Assembly: GCA_900755895.1 (NCBI GenBank)
Contig: CAAEIG010000097.1
Coordinates: forward strand, 1-64,000
Length of the DNA stretch: 64,000 bases
Direction: 5' to 3'
Source: Clostridia bacterium
GTDB taxonomy: Bacteria > Bacillota > Clostridia > Oscillospirales > Acutalibacteraceae
The notes beneath the pieces were generated by a model. The model searched no databases. It was not told where the DNA came from and saw only the letters and a program-made list of their open reading frames with translations. Shown here in pieces: positions 7,625-15,679 of the stretch (positions within the stretch are counted from its first letter, which is position 1; every line of letters begins with the position of its first letter). Made by a program: the position numbers and the translations under genes.

Positions 7625-7675
7625 TTAGGTACCTTGACTTTTGCGCTACAATACGATAATATTAAGGTACCTAAT
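7625..7675 (+). promoter_or_regulatory. MarR-gene promoter flanked by paired operator half-sites
   Basis: TTGACT (7634-7639), a 17-base spacer and TAATAT (7657-7662) form the promoter. It is bracketed by TTAGGTACCTT (7625-7635) overlapping the -35 and its inverse AAGGTACCTAA (7664-7674) just after the -10. This arrangement is ideal for autorepression by the MarR protein encoded 20 bases downstream. Confidence 0.8.
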
Positions 7676-7694
7676 AAATGAGAGGGATGTACTT

Positions 7695-8351
7695 ATGACA
7701 GAGAATAAAATTTGTCCTGGATGTGGACGCCATTGTAATTTAAATGATCTTTTCTGCGAAAGAGGAAAAGAATATTTCCGTACTGGTAAATTGCCAAAAC
7801 ATACGCATGAGGACAATCATCATCGGGGAAATCGTATGGAACACTATCATAACGCTAGTATGAATGACAAGTTGATTATAAATCTGCGAGATATCAGCCA
7901 TATGATGCGTAGACAATATGAAGGAAAAGCAAGTCAAAAGCGCATTCTGATAATCCTTCATGAATCCGGAACACTAACCCAGAAGGAAATGACAGAAAGG
8001 TTGGGCATCCAGCCTGGATCTACAAGTGAGATCTTATCCAAACTGGAAAATGCCGGACTCATCACCCGCACACCCAATGAGTCAGACCGCAGAACGACAG
8101 ATATTCAACTGACAGATGCAGGTACCAAACTGGCACTGGAGGCTGTGGAGCAGCGCCAAAAGCGTCATCAGGAAATGTTTTCGTGCCTTTCATCTGAAGA
8201 GCGGCAGACGCTGCTTTCGCTTCTTGAGAAGATCCATACAGATTGGGAAACCCGTTTTCCAGGCCGCCATAACCATCATAAGGAAAATGATGGACAAGGC
8301 AACTGTTCTGGAAAACCTCGAAGCGGACATTCTTGCCATGGGCAAGAATAG
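7695..8351 (+). CDS. MarR-family transcriptional regulator with N-terminal Cys/His segment
   Basis: 218-aa regulator. Residues 1-25 hold a zinc-ribbon-like C-P-G-C-G-R-H-C plus a further Cys. Residues about 70-190 are a MarR winged helix-turn-helix (L-T-Q-K-E-M-T-E-R-L, S-T-S-E-I-L-S-K-L-E-N-A-G-L-I, D-R-R-T-T-D-I-Q-L-T wing). The C-terminus is His/Gly-rich. ATG 7695 was chosen for AGAGGGATG upstream. It probably represses its own operon with the two ABC genes that follow, through the GGTACC operators at its promoter. The Cys/His ends could add metal or redox sensing, which is inference. Confidence 0.85.
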   Translation: MTENKICPGCGRHCNLNDLFCERGKEYFRTGKLPKHTHEDNHHRGNRMEHYHNASMNDKLIINLRDISHMMRRQYEGKASQKRILIILHESGTLTQKEMTERLGIQPGSTSEILSKLENAGLITRTPNESDRRTTDIQLTDAGTKLALEAVEQRQKRHQEMFSCLSSEERQTLLSLLEKIHTDWETRFPGRHNHHKENDGQGNCSGKPRSGHSCHGQE

Positions 8352-8362
8352 GAGGTGCAATT

Positions 8363-10099
8363 ATGTGGAGATATATCCGACGATATTTGCCTTTTGCCAT
8401 TCTTGCTGGATTGTTCATGATAGGCGAAGTATCGATGGATCTCATTCAACCCAGCATTATGAGCCAAATCGTGGATGATGGCGTTCTCGGGTTAAATAGT
8501 AACGGCGTCGGAGATTTAAACTTGATCTGGATGCTTGGGTTACAGATGATCGCTCTTGTATTATTTGGTGGTCTTTGTGGCTCCCTCAATAACGTATTCG
8601 TTCATATATCAGGACAGAATATAGGCAATGAGATGCGAAAAGACTGTTTTCGCAGAATCATGACCTTTTCTTTTCCTCAAATTGACCGCTTTGGCACGGG
8701 CTCGCTTGTAACACGAGTAACAAACGATATTACGCAGGTGCAGACATTTGTGTCCACTTTTGTTCGTGGTCTGATTCGCACCACGTTGCTAACCTTTGGC
8801 AGTATGTACTGTATGTTTCGTTTGCACGCAAAATTTGGATTGATTGCATTATGTGCATTTCCTTTTTTGATAGGAACGCTGGCTTTATGTTTATCAAAAG
8901 CCAATCCGCTGTTTTCTAAATTACAGGCAAAACTGGATTCTATCAATGCAATTATGCAGGAAGATATATCCGGTATCCGTATTATCAAGGCCTGTGTGCG
9001 AGAGGTTTATGAAAAACTGCGTTTTGGAAAAGCAAACAACGACCTGATCCGGACTCAGTTTAAAACTTTGGTGATTTTTGCATTCATGAATCCCACAGTG
9101 AATGCGCTGATGTATGTTGTGGTTGCGGTTATTTTATTGGTAGGTTCCTTTGATGTAAACAGTGCAGGAGCAACGCCCGGCAACATCATGGCGGCGATCA
9201 CCTACACGACGCAATTGCTTAACGGAATCTTGATGCTTGTTATGCTGTTTCAGAATATCTCCAGAGGTTTGGCTTCCTGGAAGCGTGTTAAGGAAGTGCT
9301 GCACAGCCAACCGGAACTTGCAGACGGCACGTTCGATGGAAATACGGAAACACAGGGAGAAATTGAATTTCGGGATGTCTCCTTTGCCTACCCGGGAACC
9401 AGCCAAAATGTTCTGTCTCATATCAATCTGACCATACATAAAGGAGAAACCGTGGCAATTATGGGTGCGACAGGCTGTGGAAAATCAACGCTTGTTCATC
9501 TTATTCCTCGTTTCTATGATGTCACGGATGGCGCCATTTTGGTGGATGGAATCGACGTACGGGAGTACCGGCAGGAAGCGCTTCGCAAAAAAGTGGCAAT
9601 TACACTGCAGAAGAGCGAGCTATTCAGCATTTCCATCGGCGAAAACATTAAATGGGGATACCCTGAAGCGGATGACGAAGCTGTAAAAGCCGCCGCCGTC
9701 ACAGCCCAGGCAGATAACTTTATTTCCACCACATCAGATGGATATAATACAGCAGTTGCCGAGCGCGGCATGAGCCTGTCCGGCGGTCAGAAACAAAGGC
9801 TTTCTATTGCAAGAGCGGTTCTGAAACCTGCAGAAATCCTTATTTTTGACGATTCAACAAGTGCTCTTGATTTGAAAACCGAGGCTGACCTGTATCAGGC
9901 TCTGCAAAATGCCAAACCAGACAGCACAAAGATTATTATTGCCCAACGCATTGCATCGGTACGTCGGGCAAATCGAATCGTTGTTTTGGAAAATGGCAGC
10001 ATATCTGCCTGTGGGACACATGAGGAGCTTCTGAAATCCTGTCCGATTTATCAAGATATTTATCATTCTCAAATCGGGAAGGAGGATGATGTTGCATGA
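8363..10099 (+). CDS. ABC multidrug-type exporter half-transporter, degenerate-site subunit
   Basis: 578-aa half-transporter with six N-terminal membrane helices (about 1-310) and a C-terminal ATPase. It has Walker A G-A-T-G-C-G-K-S-T, signature L-S-G-G-Q-K-Q-R and Walker B L-I-F-D-D-S-T-S-A-L-D. The catalytic glutamate is replaced by Asp (D-D-S instead of D-E-A), as in the degenerate-site subunits BmrC and TM287 of heterodimeric exporters. ATG 8363 follows AGGAGG. The stop overlaps the start of the second half-transporter (ATGA), indicating coupled translation. Substrate is unknown; a drug or peptide-like toxic compound is likely given the MarR control. Confidence 0.92.
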   Translation: MWRYIRRYLPFAILAGLFMIGEVSMDLIQPSIMSQIVDDGVLGLNSNGVGDLNLIWMLGLQMIALVLFGGLCGSLNNVFVHISGQNIGNEMRKDCFRRIMTFSFPQIDRFGTGSLVTRVTNDITQVQTFVSTFVRGLIRTTLLTFGSMYCMFRLHAKFGLIALCAFPFLIGTLALCLSKANPLFSKLQAKLDSINAIMQEDISGIRIIKACVREVYEKLRFGKANNDLIRTQFKTLVIFAFMNPTVNALMYVVVAVILLVGSFDVNSAGATPGNIMAAITYTTQLLNGILMLVMLFQNISRGLASWKRVKEVLHSQPELADGTFDGNTETQGEIEFRDVSFAYPGTSQNVLSHINLTIHKGETVAIMGATGCGKSTLVHLIPRFYDVTDGAILVDGIDVREYRQEALRKKVAITLQKSELFSISIGENIKWGYPEADDEAVKAAAVTAQADNFISTTSDGYNTAVAERGMSLSGGQKQRLSIARAVLKPAEILIFDDSTSALDLKTEADLYQALQNAKPDSTKIIIAQRIASVRRANRIVVLENGSISACGTHEELLKSCPIYQDIYHSQIGKEDDVA

Positions 10100-11916
10100 G
10101 TACAAATCAAAGCCAAAAAATTGCAGAACGTAATATTCCCGGGAGGTCTTCCCACGCACAACGTTTCGCTGAAGTGGAACACGCAGAGAATATTGGCGCA
10201 ACGATGAAGCGAATCATTCTGTATTTTATACAGGAAAAAGTAATGGTTATATCATTACTGGTTGTTGTCATATTGGGAACCATTTTCGGAATCTATGCAC
10301 CCAGCTTACAAAGCAATGCAATAGACATCATTGCCGGAGAGCAGGAAGGGTATCTGATTTATACGTTACTTTTCATGCTTATCATCTATTTGCTTTTTAG
10401 CGTGAGCGGACTTTTACAAGGATTACTTAGTGCCAAACTCAGTCAAAACGTCGTCAAGCGAATGAGGGAAGAACTTTTTGCAAAGATCATCGATCTGCCC
10501 ATTCGCTATTTGGACACCCACTCCCATGGCGATGTTATGAGTAGGATGACAAACGACATTGAGAATATCTCCACTACAGTTTCCCAGTCCTTGCCGTCGT
10601 TGTTTTCCGGTGTGCTTACGATCATTGGTACAGCGGCGATTATGCTGTGGTATTGTTGGCAACTTGCTCTTCTTAGCCTTGCCACCGTTTTGCTGACGCT
10701 TCTCGCAACCAAAATCCTTTCCGGCAGAGTTCGCAAGTTCTCCCGCAGACGGCAAACCCTGCTGGGTCAGCTGAACGGCACAGTTGAAGAAATGATTGCA
10801 GGATACCGTACTGTAGTTGCCTATAATCATCAGGAAATCACAACGGAAGATTTCTGCAACACAGCGGATTCGCTGACAAAAGCCGGAATTAAGACTGATA
10901 TTTTCAGTGGGATCATGGGGCCAATCATGAACTGCATCGGCAATATAGGATTTGTCATCATTGCGGCTTTCGGTGGATATTTCTCTACTACCGGATTGAT
11001 CTCTGTGGGTGTCATTTCCGCATTTATTGTGTATGCAAAGCAGTTCAGCCGTCCTATAAATGAGATCGCACAGGTTTATGGGCAGCTGCAAACGGCGATT
11101 GCCGGAGCTGAACGAGTCTTCTCCGTATTAGATGAAACGAACGAGAATCATAGTGGTGTAGAACTTGTAAAAAAGAAAACAGCCGCAGTTACATTTAAAA
11201 ATGTATCTTTTTCTTACGACTCAGGAACCCCTGTGATCAAGGATTTCTCGTTGACCGTACCCACAGGAAAAAAGGTTGCGCTTGTGGGCGCAACAGGAAG
11301 TGGAAAGACCACTATCGTCAATCTGCTCATGCGGTTTTATGATATCGACAGTGGCGAGATATGTATCAATGGACAGAATATACAGGATGTTGCGAGAGAG
11401 AGCTTACGGCAAAACATTGCCATCGTGTTGCAGGACACAGTTTTGTTTTCTGATACCGTTTACAATAATTTGAAGTACGGCAATGACATGGTTTCTGACA
11501 AACAGTTAGAAGCAGCGGTGGAAATGAGCCGATGCAAGGATATGATTCGCCATCTTCCTCAAGGATATGACACGGTGTTGACCGGCTCCGGCGCAAATAT
11601 CAGCCAAGGGCAGCGCCAGCTGCTTGCTATCGCCCGTGCTTTCGTTGCCAATCCGAAAATTCTAATTCTTGATGAGGCCACGTCAAACGTAGATACCCGA
11701 ACAGAAAAGGCTATTCAGGATGCTATGCAGCGGATTATGCAGGGACGTACCAGTATTGTGATTGCACACCGTCTCTCTACGATTCGGGATTCTGATCTTA
11801 TTGTTGTTATGGACCACGGCGAGATTGTGGAGAGTGGAAATCATGAAACACTGCTCGCTCAAAAGGGCAAGTATTATGATTTGTACATGACGCAGTATGC
11901 AGGCTTTGCAACATAA
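10096..11916 (+). CDS. ABC multidrug-type exporter half-transporter, catalytic-site subunit
   Basis: 606-aa partner of the preceding protein. An N-terminal cytosolic stretch of about 45 residues is followed by six membrane helices. The ATPase has Walker A G-A-T-G-S-G-K-T-T, a non-canonical signature I-S-Q-G-Q-R-Q and an intact Walker B with catalytic Glu (L-I-L-D-E-A-T-S-N-V-D). The altered signature pairs with the Asp-type Walker B of the partner to form one degenerate ATP site, while the other site stays canonical. This is the expected arrangement of a BmrCD/TM287-288-type asymmetric exporter. It overlaps the upstream gene by 4 bases and ends the operon before a hairpin at 11952. Confidence 0.92.
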   Translation: MSTNQSQKIAERNIPGRSSHAQRFAEVEHAENIGATMKRIILYFIQEKVMVISLLVVVILGTIFGIYAPSLQSNAIDIIAGEQEGYLIYTLLFMLIIYLLFSVSGLLQGLLSAKLSQNVVKRMREELFAKIIDLPIRYLDTHSHGDVMSRMTNDIENISTTVSQSLPSLFSGVLTIIGTAAIMLWYCWQLALLSLATVLLTLLATKILSGRVRKFSRRRQTLLGQLNGTVEEMIAGYRTVVAYNHQEITTEDFCNTADSLTKAGIKTDIFSGIMGPIMNCIGNIGFVIIAAFGGYFSTTGLISVGVISAFIVYAKQFSRPINEIAQVYGQLQTAIAGAERVFSVLDETNENHSGVELVKKKTAAVTFKNVSFSYDSGTPVIKDFSLTVPTGKKVALVGATGSGKTTIVNLLMRFYDIDSGEICINGQNIQDVARESLRQNIAIVLQDTVLFSDTVYNNLKYGNDMVSDKQLEAAVEMSRCKDMIRHLPQGYDTVLTGSGANISQGQRQLLAIARAFVANPKILILDEATSNVDTRTEKAIQDAMQRIMQGRTSIVIAHRLSTIRDSDLIVVMDHGEIVESGNHETLLAQKGKYYDLYMTQYAGFAT

Positions 11917-11951
11917 TGAAGCGGAATTAATGATTCTGAATACTTTAAAGC

Positions 11952-11994
11952 AACTGTGAGGGCATTTCCGATGGTCAATTCTCACAGTGTTTTT
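11952..11994 (+). terminator. Terminator of the MarR-ABC-ABC operon
   Basis: ACTGTGAG (about 11953-11960) pairs with CTCACAGT (about 11981-11988), followed by GTTTTT. Confidence 0.7.
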
Positions 11995-12119
11995 AACGAA
12001 AATGTTATGCGTTTTGTTGCCCGGAAGCGCACTGTAAAAGATTCGTTCAAATTGGCAAGGTGATTGGAAATAGCATTATCCACAGCATCAAGTAATTGTG
12101 CTGGGTATACAGGAACAGA

Positions 12120-12404
12120 CTACTTTATTCGCTTGTTTCCGGGTTGCCATGTCCGCACATAATACACTGAAATGGCATTTACAGCACTTATGTAATCCGC
12201 GCAGTTATTTTTCAGCCATTCTTAGATAATGGTCATTAAAATATCAATATATTCTACAGTCCCAAACTGCTCCAAAATTGGGATAAAGACATGCTCTGAC
12301 ATACAGTTTTCGAAGAACGATGAGCTTGGAATCGTTCTTCGGAGCGTGCTTATTTGCAAGGTGTTCTGCATAAATCTTATTTGTGTTCGAAGCCGGAACA
12401 ACAC
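12120..12404 (-). pseudogene. Possible degraded protein-coding remnant
   Basis: The minus-strand frame reads protein-like segments (MSEHVFIPILEQFGTVEY, then after one in-frame stop near 12222, EWLKNNCADYISAVNAI and VYYVRTWQPGNK) before a second stop at 12120. It lacks a ribosome binding site and is interrupted, so at best it is the tail of a decayed gene. Family unknown. Confidence 0.25.
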
Positions 12405-12500
12405 AGATAGGAGATTGTGTTGGATAAAAGAGAAGCTTTTGGCTGACGCAAGAGAAACTGTCCTATTTATATCTATAATATCACTGTTAAGAAATTGCTC
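12305..12500. repeat. Right copy of the ~190-bp direct repeat flanking the ABC-exporter island
   Basis: Same orientation as 7190-7385 and about 80% identical by eye. It includes GAACGATGAGCTTGGAATC, TTATTTGCAAGGTGTTCTGC and GATAGGAGATTGTGTTG. Weak similarity continues a further 60-70 bases (TAGAGT-x-CAA and a T-rich block). The two copies enclose the MarR and ABC genes exactly. Confidence 0.75.
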
Positions 12501-12575
12501 TTCATAAATCCATGTATAGAAACATCCTCATGCAGGATATAGAGTACAACAATTTTTCCAGTTCAGTTTTTATAA

Positions 12576-12615
12576 AAAGCGAAAAAGACCGGCATAAAGC
12601 GAAAAAGACCGGCAT
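12576..12615. repeat. Two tandem copies of a 20-bp unit
   Basis: AAAGCGAAAAAGACCGGCAT occurs at 12576-12595 and again at 12596-12615 without mismatch. No function is apparent. Confidence 0.85.
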
Positions 12616-12731
12616 ATAGATTGCCAGTAAAAATGGTCACCAAACACAAGAAAAGCACAGCATGAAAAGTGATTTTCATGTTGTGATTTTTTGTCTTCCA
12701 TAAAAATGAGGAGTCATAGGAGAGGAGAAAA

Positions 12732-13263
12732 GTGAGCGAATTCATTGAAACAAAACGACTGCTTCTTCGTTGCTGGCAAGAGGATGATGCCGAAGAACTT
12801 TATAAAATTTGTCTTGACCCCAAATTACAACTTTCCGGAGTGAGTTCATACGAGAATATTGAAGAAAGCCGAAATTTCATTTGCAATTGGAAACAAAATC
12901 CGGAAGCGCGCCATTATCCACAAAGACGAGCAGCGCTTGATCGGGTTTGTTTTGTTCGGAGACATGAACCGATATGCTCAATACAAAGAATTAGAATATG
13001 CTATCGCAGCTAACTGTCGAAATAACGGGTATGCCACGGAAGCACTTTTGGCAATGCTTGAATATATGTTTTCGGAACGGGATACTGAAGTAGCTGCAGC
13101 TTGGGTTCGGTCATTTAACAAAGAATCTGTACGGGTGTTGGAAAAATGTCATTTTACTCATGAAGGAACTCTTCGAAAACACGCCAGAGATCGGGGAGAT
13201 ACCTTGTGTTATTCCATTTTGAAAGAAGAATGGATGGAATACAGGATGAAGAAGATCTTATGA
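12732..13263 (+). pseudogene. GNAT-family N-acetyltransferase (RimJ/RimL-like), frameshifted
   Basis: The first part (from GTG 12732, with AGAGGAG upstream) reads MSEFIETKRLLLRCWQEDDA, the classic N-terminus of RimJ/RimL-type acetyltransferases. The second part continues in another frame from about 12900 (AIIHKDEQRLIGFVLFGD, E-L-E-Y-A-I-A-A-N-C-R-N-N-G-Y-A-T-E-A acetyl-CoA loop, then N-K-E-S-V-R-V-L-E-K-C-H-F). The frames join near 12895-12910, where one extra base (or loss of two) breaks the gene. Joined, the protein would be about 175 aa, normal for the family. It is either a real pseudogene or a sequencing error. It lies at the right edge of the AT-rich island. Confidence 0.85.
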
Positions 13264-13279
13264 ATTTAGCTGCTTCTCA

Positions 13280-13420
13280 ATGAATCAGCAACACACTGCC
13301 TCAGTCTATTCCTTTGGGACCATCGATGATATGGAACACTTTTTCCTCCAACGGAAACTGGGAAACTACGTCTACGGTGGAGCAGATCCCAATTATTACG
13401 TTCTCACCCTGCAACCATAA
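13280..13420 (+). CDS. Short 46-aa ORF, possible gene remnant
   Basis: Reads MNQQHTASVYSFGTIDDMEH and ends YYVLTLQP. It is protein-like and has higher GC than the island, but there is no good ribosome binding site. It ends 7 bases before a strong bidirectional terminator. It could be the 3' end of a core gene truncated where the island was inserted, or a small protein. Function unknown. Confidence 0.35.
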   Translation: MNQQHTASVYSFGTIDDMEHFFLQRKLGNYVYGGADPNYYVLTLQP

Positions 13421-13426
13421 ATTTCA

Positions 13427-13463
13427 AAAGAGCGGATACCCAACGGTATCCGCTCTTTTTTCT
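13427..13463. terminator. Bidirectional terminator between the small ORF and tex
   Basis: A long perfect stem, AAAAGAGCGGATACC / GGTATCCGCTCTTTT (about 13427-13459), has A-run and T-run on its two sides. It serves plus-strand transcripts and the convergent tex gene. Confidence 0.9.
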
Positions 13464-13469
13464 CCTGAT

Positions 13470-15644
13470 TTATTTTTCTTTCCGCTGCTGCTCCCGCATG
13501 GTCAGAGAAATACGCTTCTTTCCCTCATCCACCGAGAGCACCGTCACTTCCACCACATCCCCCACAGACAAGGCCTCAGAGGGGTGTCGGATATACCGGT
13601 CCGTGATCTGGGACACGTGGACAAGGCCATCCTGGTGGACGCCGATATCCACAAAGGCACCAAAGTCCACCACGTTCCGCACCGTGCCAGACAGCTTCAT
13701 CCCCGGCTTCAAATCCGCAAGCTCCATCACATCCGTACGCAGCAGGGGCGGAGGCAGCTGGTCCCGAGGATCACGTCCGGGCTTCTGCAACTCGCTGACA
13801 ATATCCCGCAAGGTGGGAACACCCACGCCGCAGCCCTGAGCTGCTTTATCCTCCCCGATCTCTTGGAGCCTGTGAGAGAGCTCAGCCAGCCTGCCCACAT
13901 CGGAGAGCCCATACCCACACAGGGACAGCAACTTCTCTGCCGCAGGATAGGACTCCGGATGAACGGCAGTGTGATCCAGAACATTCTGGCTCTCCATCAC
14001 CCGCAGGAAGCCGGCGCACTGCTCAAAGGCCTTGGGACCTAGCTTGGAAACTTTCAGCAGCTCCTTTCGCGTGCGGAATCCACCATGTTCCTCCCGGTAA
14101 GCCACCACATTCTTGGCCACTGCAGGGGAGATTCCCGCCACCCGCCGCAGCAGGGAGGGCGACGCGGTGTTCAAGTCCACACCTACGCCGTTGACGCAGT
14201 CCTCCACCACGCCGTCCAGCGCCTGGGACAGCCGTGCCTGGGGCATATCATGCTGATACTGGCCCACGCCGATGGCTTTGGGATCAATCTTCACCAACTC
14301 CGCCAGAGGATCCTGCAGCCGCCGGGCAATACTCACTGCCGAGCGCAGGGACACGTCATAATCCGGGAACTCCTCGGCTCCCAGCTTAGACGCCGAATAC
14401 ACCGAAGCTCCCGCCTCGCTGACCACCATGTAGGACAACTGCTTTCCATACTCCTTGATGAACTCTGCCACAAACAGCTCCGACTCACGGCTGGCAGTAC
14501 CGTTGCCAATGGCGATACAGGTGATACCGTGCTTATCGCACAGCCTCCGCAGCACCCGTTTTCCTTCCTCCACTTTGCTGTGAGGCTTGGTGGGATAGAT
14601 CACCCCGGTTTCCAACACTTTACCAGTGGCGTCCACCACCGCCAACTTGCACCCCGTGCGATAGGCAGGGTCGAATCCCAGCACCACCTGATTTTTTACC
14701 GGGGGCTGCATCAACAACGGCCGCAGGTTCAGCGCAAAGGTGTGGATGGCCTGCTCGTCCGCCATCTCTGTCAGGTCGTTTCGGACCTCCCGCTCCAGAG
14801 AGGGGAACAGCAGACGGCTCCAAGCGTCCTCGGCCACCTCCCGCAGCAACTGGGGATAGGGATGCTCTTTGTTCAGGGTTCCCCGCAGAATCCGGGGAAC
14901 GGGGCTCTCCTCCCCCGGCTGGACAGAGACTTTCAAAAAGCCCTCCTTCTCCCCCCGGTTCAGCGCCAACACCTGGTGGCTGCGCAGCCGCTTGAGGGGC
15001 TCTTGAAACTCGTAATACAACTGGTAAACTGAGTCCTCCTCCTTGGCTGCCACAGACCGCAGCGCTCCGTTTCTCTGGAGCATCTCCCGCAGCTCTTTAC
15101 GGATGCCCGCGTCATCGGAAAAATCTTCTGCCAGGATATCCTTTGCCCCTTGCAAAGCTTCCTCCCAAGTTTCCACTCCCTTCTCGGGATCCACCCAGGC
15201 CTGAGCCAGCTCTTCCGGGGAGTGCCGCAGCCGGCGGCCTGTTTCATCCTTGCCGGCTTTGAGCAGCTGAGCCAAGGGTTCCAACCCTTTCTCCCTGGCA
15301 ATCCCAGCTCTGGTGCGGCGCTTAGGCCGGTAGGGCCGATACAGATCCTCCACCTCTGCCAAGGTAGCTGCTCGACCAATGGCCTCCTCCAGCTGGGGAC
15401 TCAGCTTACCCTGGCCTTCGATGGCGGCAAGCACCTCTTTGCGGCGTTCGTCCAGACCACGCAGATAGGATAGCCTGTCCGCCAACTCCCGGATGGTTTG
15501 GTCGTCCATGGCGCCGTGACGCTCCTTGCGGTAACGAGCGATAAAGGGCACTGTGTTGCCCTCATCCAAAAGCTCCACCACCGCCTGGGCGTGTTCCGGA
15601 CGCACATGAAATTCCTCCGCCAGAAGTTTACTCAACTGCTCCAT
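13470..15644 (-). CDS. tex: Tex-family RNA-binding transcription accessory protein
   Basis: 724-aa Tex protein. Expected domains in order: N-terminal helix-turn-helix region (L-L-D-E-G-N-T-V-P-F-I-A-R-Y-R-K-E), YqgF-like RNase H fold (V-L-G-F-D-P-A-Y-R-T-G-C-K), helix-hairpin-helix repeats (L-L-R-R-V-A-G-I-S-P-A-V-A) and a C-terminal S1 domain (L-K-P-G-M-K-L-S-G-T-V-R-N-V-V-D-F-G-A-F-V-D-I-G). Full length for the family. It binds RNA and is linked to transcription and translation quality control. ATG 15644 follows AAAGGAG; the frame is open 13 codons further upstream. It starts 35 bases after the SLH protein stop and may share its transcript. Confidence 0.95.
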   Translation of the reverse strand: MEQLSKLLAEEFHVRPEHAQAVVELLDEGNTVPFIARYRKERHGAMDDQTIRELADRLSYLRGLDERRKEVLAAIEGQGKLSPQLEEAIGRAATLAEVEDLYRPYRPKRRTRAGIAREKGLEPLAQLLKAGKDETGRRLRHSPEELAQAWVDPEKGVETWEEALQGAKDILAEDFSDDAGIRKELREMLQRNGALRSVAAKEEDSVYQLYYEFQEPLKRLRSHQVLALNRGEKEGFLKVSVQPGEESPVPRILRGTLNKEHPYPQLLREVAEDAWSRLLFPSLEREVRNDLTEMADEQAIHTFALNLRPLLMQPPVKNQVVLGFDPAYRTGCKLAVVDATGKVLETGVIYPTKPHSKVEEGKRVLRRLCDKHGITCIAIGNGTASRESELFVAEFIKEYGKQLSYMVVSEAGASVYSASKLGAEEFPDYDVSLRSAVSIARRLQDPLAELVKIDPKAIGVGQYQHDMPQARLSQALDGVVEDCVNGVGVDLNTASPSLLRRVAGISPAVAKNVVAYREEHGGFRTRKELLKVSKLGPKAFEQCAGFLRVMESQNVLDHTAVHPESYPAAEKLLSLCGYGLSDVGRLAELSHRLQEIGEDKAAQGCGVGVPTLRDIVSELQKPGRDPRDQLPPPLLRTDVMELADLKPGMKLSGTVRNVVDFGAFVDIGVHQDGLVHVSQITDRYIRHPSEALSVGDVVEVTVLSVDEGKKRISLTMREQQRKEK

Positions 15645-15679
15645 GTCTGTTTCTCCTTTCGCTATTGCCCTGCACTTTG

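Larger units (their letters stand above)
11995..12731. other. AT-rich spacer with gene remnants, no intact gene
   Basis: About 740 bases between the exporter operon terminator and the broken acetyltransferase. It contains a possible minus-strand gene remnant (12120-12404), the right copy of the direct repeat and a short tandem repeat. I see no intact gene with a ribosome binding site here. Confidence 0.6.

Noticed and set aside
6902..13300. tRNA-Tyr attachment site with a duplicated 3' end
   Set aside because: No copy of the tRNA 3' segment was found at the right edge of the AT-rich island, and no integrase gene is present.
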